From Diphasiastrum complanatum (lineage: Eukaryota > Streptophyta > Lycopodiopsida > Lycopodiales > Lycopodiaceae), in contig CM055103.1 in assembly GCA_029204225.1 (NCBI GenBank), forward strand, positions 38,487,813-38,551,812: DNA of 64,000 nucleotides. Direction: 5' to 3'. The notes under the pieces were generated by a model, which was not told where the DNA came from, searched no databases, and saw only the letters and a program-made list of their open reading frames with translations. The position numbers and the translations under genes are program-made. Numbering within the stretch: the first letter of the stretch is position 1; the number at the start of each line of letters is the position of its first letter. Shown here piece by piece: positions 43,378 to 53,105 of this stretch.

Positions 43378-44607
43378 TTACTCAATGGACTTCAGCATGC
43401 ATCTCTTTTTCTGTACACCCACAACTTGATTCATATTCCTAACCTTGGAGCTTGTGGAGGACTGCTTTCTCTTGGTTGCAACAGCCCCAGTGATTCCGAG
43501 ATCCCTGTTCCTCACAATGCCCCTTAATATTGGAAGTATAAACCAGGCAATAGTAGTAATCAATATCCCAGGGACAACCCCAAATATCAAACCCCCCAAT
43601 ATGATCACAAGCATCACCATGACTCCATAACTCCTGTCTTGTCTGGCATGAAATCTGGCTTGTCTTGAGAAAGTGGATGATCTGGCTCTCATTCCTATCA
43701 TAGGCTTTGGGTGTTCACGGCCAGAAATAGTTAATGAGCCTTTTGGGTTGGCAGCCATTGAGAAGCTCTTCGTTTTTTTCTCGACCGTGCCATGGCCTAT
43801 GGCTTCAAGTGCTTTCAGAGAGGACAGAATTAGGTTGCTATTTGCAGATTTTGATTCTTGAGGCAAGGAGACTAGGATTCTTCTGAGAGGTGTGAGGATG
43901 GGAACACTAAACTTCATAGATGATCCAGTCAATGCAGCGGTGTTATGAAAATTGACTATTTGTGTTTGCTGGTTACCCATGTTTTTACATATGGAGCGAG
44001 TCCCTCGCGAGTTGCTATGGCGACCTGGCAGCATTGATGATGCCACTGAATGCAATATATCCTCCTCATGCAGAGAAAGCCGATCTCGTTCTGATGGAAA
44101 CAAAGAGAGGGAGTGATTCGAAGCAAGGTCGGGATCAAATGCCAAGGATTCCACGTGCCTATGAACAGATTCCTGTTTTCCTCCTATCAGTTTCTTCAAC
44201 CATCCTTTGATGTATGATACAAACACAAAAAATAGAGTCAAGAATTTAGGTATCGTTCTCACTTTGGGCAGTGGATCTGCTGAAGATGGAAGCTCCTGAG
44301 ATTTGCTGTTTTGTTGGGAGTGATCGAGTGGGGTAGAGGAGTCGAGGGGGACCAGCAAGCTCGGCGGGGATGACTGAGCAGCAACGTGTTTATGTACAAC
44401 AGATGAAGGAAAGATAGCGACCAAATTGTTTGATGATGCCGCTGTGGTCAGCCGTACATCTGCGAGGGATGCTCCAATTCGAGAGGCGATCTGCTCCCTT
44501 GTGGCCGTTAGCTCGGATGTGAGCTGAGAGAGCTTTTCCAGACCTCTCGCTGAGAAAGGGTTGGTGGGCTTGGACGATCCTCTTGTCCTGCACCGAACTC
44601 TTGCCAT
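43378..44607 (-). CDS. Uncharacterised 409-aa plant membrane protein
   Basis: One long uninterrupted frame. The N-terminus is basic and contains NPFSARGLEKLSQLTSEL, which resembles the start of a plant-specific group of small unknown proteins having NPFSxRGLxKF; I recall that resemblance but could not check it. Two hydrophobic stretches are visible: about residues 118-137 (IPKFLTLFFVFVSYIKGWL) and about 338-370 (VMVMLVIILGGLIFGVVPG onward), the latter long enough for one or two membrane passes. Between them is a Ser-rich hydrophilic region. The C-terminus is very basic. No catalytic motif. No close neighbour on the same strand. Real gene likely from its length and composition; function unknown. 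Confidence 0.75.
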   Translation of the reverse strand: MARVRCRTRGSSKPTNPFSARGLEKLSQLTSELTATREQIASRIGASLADVRLTTAASSNNLVAIFPSSVVHKHVAAQSSPPSLLVPLDSSTPLDHSQQNSKSQELPSSADPLPKVRTIPKFLTLFFVFVSYIKGWLKKLIGGKQESVHRHVESLAFDPDLASNHSLSLFPSERDRLSLHEEDILHSVASSMLPGRHSNSRGTRSICKNMGNQQTQIVNFHNTAALTGSSMKFSVPILTPLRRILVSLPQESKSANSNLILSSLKALEAIGHGTVEKKTKSFSMAANPKGSLTISGREHPKPMIGMRARSSTFSRQARFHARQDRSYGVMVMLVIILGGLIFGVVPGILITTIAWFILPILRGIVRNRDLGITGAVATKRKQSSTSSKVRNMNQVVGVQKKRCMLKSIE

Positions 44608-44714
44608 AGCTGCAGCAACCTCAAATGTCTACAACAAAAACGCAGCCTCGGATTAATGGTGATGCAGATTCTAAGCCATTTTCACCACTATAGCCCGCCA
44701 TTTTTATAGCTGAA

Positions 44715-45221
44715 ATGGGATCAGATTTCGATGTTTTCCAGTGTAAATTCCCAAATCCAACTGACCTCATGGATCATGCAGCCAACTTCAAAGCTCAAAC
44801 GGATCAGTCTCTCAGTGTAAATCTACAAAACCCAACTGACATCATGGATCACGTAGCCATTTTCAAAGCTGAGATGAATCAGATTTCCATGTTTTCCATT
44901 GTTGGCATCATAAATTATAAGCGAAGGTGGCTGCTAATTTTACAGCCCACCAAAGCAGAGATGCTCTCAGCACAGCAGCCCACAAGACTTAAAGCTCCAT
45001 GGATGGTGACGTTTGCCTCATGTATTAAAGAGCAGCCACTCAATCTGATGCAACTACACAGACGGAAAGAAAGATATGTTCAACAACACGATCCGTGCTC
45101 TACAATATATGCTGCTATTTCCAGATTTCACTCTTCCGTTGCATTGATTTATTGTAAAACTCGGAGGTGGCTGAATTGCTTCGTCAACTGGGTTAAAGAT
45201 TACTTACCAAGTTTGGCATAG
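44715..45221 (+). CDS. Doubtful 168-codon frame, divergent from the 409-aa gene
   Basis: Starts 107 bp from the ATG of the minus-strand 409-aa gene, on the opposite strand. The first 60 residues contain a repeated block (NPTDLMDHAANFKAQTDQ and NPTDIMDHVAIFKAEMNQ), made by an 84-bp or so duplication in the DNA. No domain or signal is visible. It may equally be the promoter/5' region of the neighbour with a chance open frame. Confidence 0.25.
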   Translation: MGSDFDVFQCKFPNPTDLMDHAANFKAQTDQSLSVNLQNPTDIMDHVAIFKAEMNQISMFSIVGIINYKRRWLLILQPTKAEMLSAQQPTRLKAPWMVTFASCIKEQPLNLMQLHRRKERYVQQHDPCSTIYAAISRFHSSVALIYCKTRRWLNCFVNWVKDYLPSLA

Positions 45222-45229
45222 AGATAAGC

Positions 45230-47845
45230 CCACCCTGCTCTAGAGGTCAATTTTCCTGGCTCAGATATCAAATTTCTTTATGTTTTTAATTATTTTATGG
45301 GAGAAATTTGAAGACATTAGATACATAGGTGGGATATTTGGTATGCCCTAGTTTGATGGCCCAATTTTAGGGATATTTAGGGAGGGTAGTCACGGGCATG
45401 ATGGGTATGTGAGGTTGAAAGCATTGGACTACGGTAAATGAGCACTTTAATGTTATAGCACCAAACTTGGTTATGAAAATAGGCTTATGAAACTAAGAAC
45501 ACAATTCTAGCCTTGCATTGAGTTCAATAATGGATGTATTGATATATTTTAAAGTTCGCCACAAGAATCAATAACCCTAAAAGATAACAAAAAGGAAAAG
45601 ATCTAAAATTGTCATAATTACAATTTGAGTGAACAAACTTTATGCAACATAAATTAGCAAAGCAAAGCAAAATATGAAATAACAGATATACTCCAACGAC
45701 GTGCTCGATTAAAATATAAACATAGGAGAGAGAATTACAAAAAGTTGTGTCTGTTCAAATACCAATATGCCTTTGAAACTGCAAGATTACATTTTAGCTT
45801 GTTGTATCCACACTTGCTAGTTGATTTGTAATGCTGAACACCTAGAATTTCAACATGAATTGTTTATAAAACGAGAATCTAACACTATAGTGTTTCGGCA
45901 TTTTCTTTGGTGGCATCCTTGCATGTTGTTGTAATCCACATCACAAGTTACATGTCTAGCCAATGTAGACCTGATGTGTTTCTTCACACCCTATTTTGTA
46001 GACTGAATATGTAATCTTGGATGTTGATGGTGTTTTTTGCGACCAGAAATCGTATTAGTTCTCTGGAAAGCCTATGAATAAACAAGTAGATGATTGTACG
46101 GTTCAAATTCACCTATGTACTAGATGTAGACGACAACATTGATTGAAAGATTTTTCCTGCAAAAATTTTTCTATTAGTATGTAGTGGATTCAAAATGATT
46201 ATCTATAACAAAAATCTTAAATAAAAATGGACAACAGCACACACTTACTTCATCCGCGATTACTGTAGAAGCCTCTTTTTGTAGAAAGTCGCCAACTGTG
46301 TCGATTCTGTATTGGTCCTTCTATTAGCTTCACATCCTCATCTGACAAATGGCCCATTTTTTTTCCAAGGTCCATAATAATTGTGTTCAATTCCGCACGT
46401 GCCATGTCCTGCCAATCATCGACTAGAATTTTGTATCCAAAATATAGATTTCTTACTATGCAATAATTTTTTATTTAGAATTGCATCAAAGTGTTGTATT
46501 GTCGATCAATTTGTTGTGATTGATGTTTGGATGTTTATGGAAAAGATGTTATACACATGTTTCAAGAAACTTGAAATGACAACAACAACCAAAAAGATCT
46601 CTTTAGAATTGTTATTCTATGTAATATTTGAAAGAAAGTAGACATTTAGCAAAACAAAATATTATAATGTTACAAAAGAACAAGAATATAATATACCTTC
46701 AATTGGATCTTCATGATATTGATTTACGTACTCATCTTTGTCATGCTTTTTCTATTCAATTAAACTGCTAAGAGTAAATTGATTTGAAAACCTTGTTTGT
46801 ATTTCAAATTGTTGAAAAAGTGTCAAATGGATGCAGCAACCTTCTCCAAATAGTTAGTACTTGTTATAGCCAGAGCCCAACATCTCTACAACTCAAATAC
46901 TACAAAGAGCTAAAAGTGCCTTACATGAATAAACCCACAAAAGATGACACCTTTGTACGAGTACACATGGCTACCATCTCAATTGCCATCAAAACTAGTG
47001 TCTCGGCCGCCATTTCTTTGGTCGTACATTAACTTCCTGCATATCCTCTTACGTATTTTGAAGTGGGATAGTGTGCCACATGTATCATGTGTGACATTCC
47101 ATTTACTACACATCTGAGGTTCACAATATGTGACTCAATTTGTCACATGATGAGTGAGAGAATGCGCCACATGTATCATGTGTGACCTTCCATTTATTGC
47201 CCATCTGAGGTTTACAATAAGCCACATGGCTATTCTCTTTGAGTGAGGAGCTTAACGACCATCACACTACACTGCGTGGGAAGTGCAAATTCAAAATGGA
47301 GCTCTCGCATTGGTCCAGGGAGAAAAAATGGAACTCTCCCTCTTTTCACATTACCATGCACTTGCAATGTGGTAGATGACATGGTAGGGACCCACTGCCA
47401 CGTAAGGGCAACTCAAACCCATTTTTTTGGGGCGGACAATGTCCCGACTCCCTTGGCATGTTGAGTTGCCCTGGGCATGTTGGCCTGTATTTTGAAATAT
47501 TCTCAACCCTTTGTACCCCATATTTATTCCCTTCAAAGAAATGCAATTAAATTCTAATCCTTCATTTTCAAATATTCTCAACCCTTAGCAGCCCATATTT
47601 CCTTTAAAGAAATACAATTAAATTCTAATCTTTCCAATTGAAGGTGATCGATTTTCAAAAAGAAAAACCTAAAGCACTCTGCAACCTTTTTTACACTAAA
47701 TTATGCTAAAATAAAAATGGGCCACTTAGATTGGGCCATTCAAATGGGTGGCAAGTTAAAAGGCCAAGCGAAAGCGAATGGATCCATCAGAGCACTTCAC
47801 TTCTTTTGTAATCTGGAAGCGAATCCAAAGCCAAAAGCAAAACAC
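45230..47845. other. Intergenic spacer upstream of PPR copy A
   Basis: No gene found. It holds a tandem pair of about 91-bp units (47075 and 47166, core GCCACATGTATCATGTGTGA, itself near-palindromic) and another pair near 47495 and 47570 ('aaatattctcaaccctt'). The last 80 bp before the ATG are similar to the 80 bp before PPR copy B, so the gene duplication includes some 5' flank. Confidence 0.5.
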
Positions 47846-47852
47846 TCCAGGC

Positions 47853-50800
47853 ATGGCAATGGCGATGGCAATCGGAGGAGGAGGCCTTTGTTGCAGTCCC
47901 AGTGATCGGTGTTGTCGTCAATCTCTACCCTGCCTCATCCTCGGAGCCACAGATGAATATGCCCTCTCATTTTCTTCTACTACCCTCACTCGTACTGCTC
48001 TTCCTTCGCCTCCTACTAGCGGTCGTCCTCGGATGGCCATGGAGCGAGGAATTCGGATGACAAGCAGTTTGGAGGAGGAGCGTCGTGAGAGTTTAGGTCT
48101 GCTCTGTTTTCCTTGATGTTGCTACTTCTTCCTCGTCTTCTTGTGAATTTGAGTTTGTAATGTGTGAGATAATTGGGGCTGAATCCGTGGGTGATTGTTT
48201 CGATGTGCTGCTGCTGATGGACTGGCTATTTATGGATGGATTCGCAGGCCAAGAAGCCAGAATAGAACGGCTTTGGAAGCAGTTTTTTCGCGATCCTTCA
48301 CAGTGGTGGGACAAAAGGTTTGATAAGGTGAGATACACAAAGTAGACAGATTGAGAACTCTCTACTTTGTGAGATGTTTATGTTTGTGAGATGTTGCTGG
48401 ACCTTACTGCCGGGTGGGGGCTTAAGGTAGTTTCGATTTCTTTTTGGTTTCTGGAGGATATGTATACAGGTTGCAATCCTAACATGCACGCTAAATAGAG
48501 TGAGGGACATTCAAGATTCTTCAAATCATAAATCTCATGAGCTTGGTTTGATGCCCGCTCGGGTTTGACAGGGAAGTCCGGAAGCCCCCGATTTCGAGCA
48601 CAAGACTACCGGGAAGGCGTTATGGATGAATGATAGGTTTAGGCCCTCTTGGCTGCAAGCAAAGCTTGCTACTCTCGACTCAGAACAATACGCTCTCAAC
48701 CTTCACACCTGTATTACACTCAATTCCCGTTTTTCAATCACTTTGACCGACCTTCTAAACCCTAAACCTAGCCCAACCCAATATATTCGAAGAGTCTGAT
48801 CTTAATCTTGGTCTGTCATGCAGGCCAACCACTTTTGAAAAGAACACAACTTTGGGAGGAGTTCTTTTCAGATCCTTCACAGTGGTGGGACATTAGGAGT
48901 GATAAGAAGGTGAAACTGTTGTATCAGTATCCCATGGCATTCGTTCATTCATGTGTCAGTTCATTCAAGCACTCTAGTGGGCTAGTAGTTTGGCTGCTTA
49001 GATCTGTGTAATAGCTCAGTAGCTTCTTGTATTAAAATTAAGTAGGAGTTGGTGATTCAAGGTCTAGCCATGCTTTGATGATTGCAATCTACTCTATTCC
49101 GAATTCCAACATCTGTGATCATTCTAGTACCTTGTCAAGCTTGAGGCCGTCTACTCTATTCCCAGATTTGTGATCATTCAAGTAGGTTTGTTGGAACCTA
49201 TGGCTCCTGAGGTTGCGTGCTCAAATCTCTTTTCAGAAAAATCCGAAGTTTCCCGACTTCACACATAAGACCAGAAAGGAGGCATTATGGATTGAAAATC
49301 GGTTGAATCCTCCCTGGGTTCATGCCAAGCTAGCTGCCATAGTACAATGTCAAGAACAGGGGCAATCTGGTTTTTCAACACCTGAAGTCTCCGGTATGTT
49401 TCTGTATTTGCCATGGTCTCTTTTATTTGCCAGCCTTGGCTGGCTGAGAGGAGAGATGAATTTCCAGAGATGTTGAAGCTACATCTGCATTCCTTATTCA
49501 TGTTTTGCCAAAGTTCTGATGCATGGCATGCAGGCAGAGTAGTGAGGATGGAACAGCTCTGGCGGGAATTTTTCTCAGATCCATCGCAGTGGTGGGACAA
49601 CAGATTTACTAAGGTGTGGTTAGTAGTTACCCATCTTAAGCCCATTAAATATGACTTGTAAATTCAGTCTGTGAGGATGGGTTTGGACTTATTTCAGGCT
49701 TCAGTTGCTTTGGCTAATCACCTTTGACTGGAAAGTTTTAAATGGTGCTAGGGTTATTTGTATGAGGCTGATCTGTTATGGTAGTCATCTATCTGTGATC
49801 TGTGTACTGTTATGCAGAAAAGTCCAAAATACCCAGACTTTACACATAAAAGTAAACTTGAGGGCCTATGGGTTGATGGTTGGCTGAACCCCTCCTGGGT
49901 TAAAGCAAAGATCGCCACTATGGCTTTGGATCATATACAATCCAGTGGTGGATTGAGATCACGGTATGGTTTTAATCTGACTGTTGAACGTGGATGTGGA
50001 GGCTCAGGTCTGAGATGGCATGTCTTCTTTGTTATTGGTCATTCAAAATTGACACTTGTTCATATTTCCTTATGATCGTCATATGAATCATGCAGAGTGC
50101 CAAACTGCTTTTGCAATGGTGATAAGGTGAGGAAACTCTGTCAGGAGGGACGATTGAAAGAGGCACTACACATGGTGAAGCTTATGGTCCAGCAAACTAT
50201 CAAAGCTCCAATCGGCGTCTACGTTTGCCTTTTGAAGGGGTGTGCCAGAGGGAAAGCTCTGGAGGAGGGCAAGCAAGTGCATGCCCTTATAGTCGACAGT
50301 AAACTTGATTCAAACATTTTTTTAGCAAACAACCTTGTTGACATGTACTCCAAGTGTGGCAGTCTGTCAGATGCACACAATGTATTCAGCAAAATGTCCC
50401 GACGCAATGTGTTTTCGTGGACTGCCATAATCTCAGCATATGCTGATAGCGGACAAGGTGTGGGGGCTATTAATCTATTTCAGCAAATGCAAGAGACAGG
50501 CATAGCACCGGACAAGGTTGCATTTGTTGTTGTCCTAAAAGTATGCGCCAGAATTACAGCCCTGGAGCAGGGCAAGCAGCTCCACTCTGACGTCATAAGA
50601 AGAGGCTTTGAGTCGGATTTGATTGTAGCGAACACCCTTGTTGACATGTATGCAAAATGCGGATGCACAGAGGATGCCCGTGAACTGTTCAACAACATGA
50701 GCGAACGAGATGTGGTTTCCTGGAATGTGATGATTGCGGGATATGCACAGAATGGGCTCGTCAAGGAGGCCCTTGCTCTGTATAAGCAAATGAAGCAGGA

Positions 50801-51848
50801 AGGCGTGCAGCCAGACAATGTAACGTTTGTTGTTCTCCTAAAAGCATGTGCCAGCATTGCATCCCTGGAACAGGGCAAGCAGCTCCATTCGAACATCATT
50901 ACGAGAGGCTTTGAGTCGGATGTGATTGTAAGAAGCACCCTTATTGATATGTATGCAAAATGCGGGTGCCTCGAGGACGCACGTGGACTGTTCAACAACA
51001 TGAGCGAACGAAATGTGGTTTTGTGGACTGTGATGATTACAGGATATGCACAGAATGGGCTTGGCAAGGAGGCCCTTGCTCTGTATGAGCAAATGCAGCA
51101 GGAAGGCGTGCAGCCAAATAATGTCACGTTTGTTGTTCTCATAAACGCATGTGCAAGCATTGCATCCCTGGAACAGGGCAAGCAACTCCACGCGCACATC
51201 ATAAAGAGAGGCTTTGAATCGGATGTGATTGTGCGGAGAACCCTTGTTGACATGTATGCAAAATGTGGATGCACAAACGAAGCCCGTGAATTGTTCAATA
51301 ACACGAGCGAACGAGATGTGGTTTCATGGAACATGATGATTGCGGGATATGCACAGAATGGGCTTGGCAAGGAGGCCCTTGCTCTGTATGAGCATATGAA
51401 GCAGGAAGGCGTGAAGCCAAACAATGCCACATATAATTGTCTTCTTTCTGCATGCAGCCATTCTGGCCTAGTAGACGAAGGTCGTCATCTCTTTGATTCC
51501 ATGTGTAAAAATCTCGGTGTCACACCAACCTTGGAACACTATTCATGTATGGTAGATCTTTTTGGCCGTGCAGGGTGCCTGGCTGATGCTGAGGACTTCA
51601 TTATTAAATTGCCAATTCAGCCTGATACTGTGATTTGGATGACTTTGCTTGGTGCTGCTAGAAATTATGGCCACGTAGAAATAGGAAGACGTGCCTTTGA
51701 TTGTATCTTGAAGTTGGAACCAGAAAATGCCTCAGCTTATGTGCTGCTGTCAAAAATCTATGCAACCGCCGGTAGGATGGATGAGGTAGCAAAATTAAGA
51801 AAAAAAATGAAGGCCATAGGTGTGAGTGCCGGAGTGCAGCTGGACTGA
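47853..51848 (+). CDS. PPR copy A: PDF-motif (OSB-like) plus PLS-class PPR fusion protein, 8 exons, 892 aa
   Basis: Predicted organellar nucleic-acid-binding protein. Exons consistent with GT-AG rules and frame: 47853-48090, 48248-48327, 48572-48710, 48824-48909, 49237-49393, 49534-49613, 49818-49963, 50096-51848. Exon 1 gives an Arg/Ser/Thr-rich, acid-poor leader suited to organelle import. Exons 2+3, 4+5 and 6+7 each encode one module: LWxxFFxDPSQWWDxR, then K/NPKxPDFxHK, then LWxxxxxxPxWxxAKxA. This matches the PDF motif of plant organellar ssDNA-binding (OSB) proteins. No OB-fold is present. Exon 8 is a PPR array of P, L and S repeats (MYAKCG, DVVSWNVMIAGYAQNG) with E-like sequence at the end, used in organelle RNA recognition. 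A one-base shift near 51833 cuts off the E region. Donor choice for exon 1 rests on conservation with copy B. Domain calls are firm; the function is inferred. Confidence 0.88.
50508..51419 (+). repeat. Three 303-bp tandem PLS units inside PPR exon 8
   Basis: Equivalent positions lie at 50508, 50811, 51114 and 51417, exactly 303 bp (101 codons) apart. Units share long identical runs such as 'tccctggaacagggcaagca' and 'ggatatgcacagaatggg'. This is one L-S-P set of PPR motifs amplified in frame, recently enough that DNA identity is still high. Confidence 0.92.
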
Positions 51849-51960
51849 AGTCGATAACCAAGTGCATGCCTGTGTTGTTGGTGATGCAAAAAGCAAGTGA
51901 GTTGGGCTGAACTGGATAGATTGGTGGGTTTGATGAAAGATTCATCTTTCCTGCTCATCT
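51829..51960 (+). pseudogene. Frameshifted remnant of the PPR E/E+ domain
   Basis: Just before and after the stop at 51846-51848 a different frame reads CSWTEVDNQVHACVVGDAKS, and slightly further ELDRLVGLMKDS. These are typical of the E/E+ region after PLS arrays (usual form SWIEVNNxVHxFxxGD, then LxxLxxxMKxxG). A single extra G near 51833 accounts for the first shift and a further change after codon 'aag' (about 51896) for the second. No DYW deaminase domain is visible downstream. Confidence 0.75.
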
Positions 51961-52426
51961 CGATCCTGTTACAATTTGAAATCTGAATGCTCTGAATGAA
52001 GCAATCAGGTGGTTCGTTGTTGCAGGCAGGTGACATTCATTGTCCAAAATGGCCAGGCATTGATGGCAGGTCGACCCGGGGACCAGGTGATATTGATTGT
52101 CCAAAATGGAGATGGCAGGCCGACCCGGGGACTCGGGGAGGCTGAGGAGCTGCTGGGAAGCTCGATCTGGTGGACGAGATAATAGGATCGCGGGTTCATC
52201 TGAAGAAGCATTTCCTCCCTGCCAGACGTCCAGAACGGGCCGGGATCGCATCATGTGAAGACGCCCTAAGAATGGCGTCTGTTCTTGTGGAGATTATTGG
52301 TGATTGTAAGTGAAAAAAACGGAACTGCAGCTCATTCTGGTATGGCAGAAGACTTGATACCTTGCCTATGAGACTTACCATAGGACAACTTTTATTGAAC
52401 TCTTTTAATTCCATTGTCATGGCTAA
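51960..52426. other. 3' flank of PPR copy A
   Basis: No gene. It contains a near-direct repeat of 'gattgtccaaaatgg' and 'ggcaggtcgacccgggga' / 'ggcaggccgacccgggga' at 52038-52075 and 52093-52130. Confidence 0.5.
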
Positions 52427-52865
52427 GTTTGAAGCATAGTTGCACCGCGATTCGCGAATCGCGATTCAAAATCGCGATCAGAATCGCGATCCCGACTCGC
52501 GATTCGGGATTTTCCCAGAATCGTGTAGAATCGATTCTTTTTTTTGTTGAAATTTTTTTGTGCAATATGGGTATCAGATGAAAGCTCTGATCGAGGGGAG
52601 TATGATTGTGTAGTTTGCCGACTGTTTCAGGTGCAGGATGGTCCCTTTACGCTAAAGCTGCATCCCATATAAAAAAAAGTGAACACATTGGGGCATTCCT
52701 AGTGAACATAGCAGGAATCTCCCTTTCTCTGATTCTCCCTCTCTCTATCTCTCTCTGATCACGATTCACAACAAACGGAACTAAAACCATGCTGAACAAA
52801 AACCTAGCTGAATCATTCTGAACTTTAGCCTTAAATGAAACAATTTTTGACAAAACAACCATACT

Positions 52866-52946
<81 letters not shown>
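52866..52946 (+). repeat. (CT)n(CA)n microsatellite
   Basis: Pure CT run followed by pure CA run, inside the hAT element downstream of its transposase. The hAT1 copy has a similar GT/GA tract, but on its 5' side. Confidence 0.95.
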
Positions 52947-52947
<1 letters not shown>

Positions 52948-53105
52948 ATAAATCATAAACCATAAAACCGAAGTTATTGAACTAAAACCACAAAGAACAA
53001 TACTGAATCACGACAATGCTGTGAATAGGATCATCATAATATATAATATCGGGCCACATGGCACCAAAAAGGGGTACAATGATGTTCCATGAACGTAATG
53101 AAAAC

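Noticed and set aside
50480-51430. 316-codon open frame on the minus strand
   Set aside because: It is antisense to the PPR exon and open only because the 303-bp coding repeat recurs; the plus strand has clear PPR motifs.
52868-52949. Coding frame through the (CT)n(CA)n tract
   Set aside because: Pure microsatellite; the frame encodes alternating Arg-Glu and Cys-Val.
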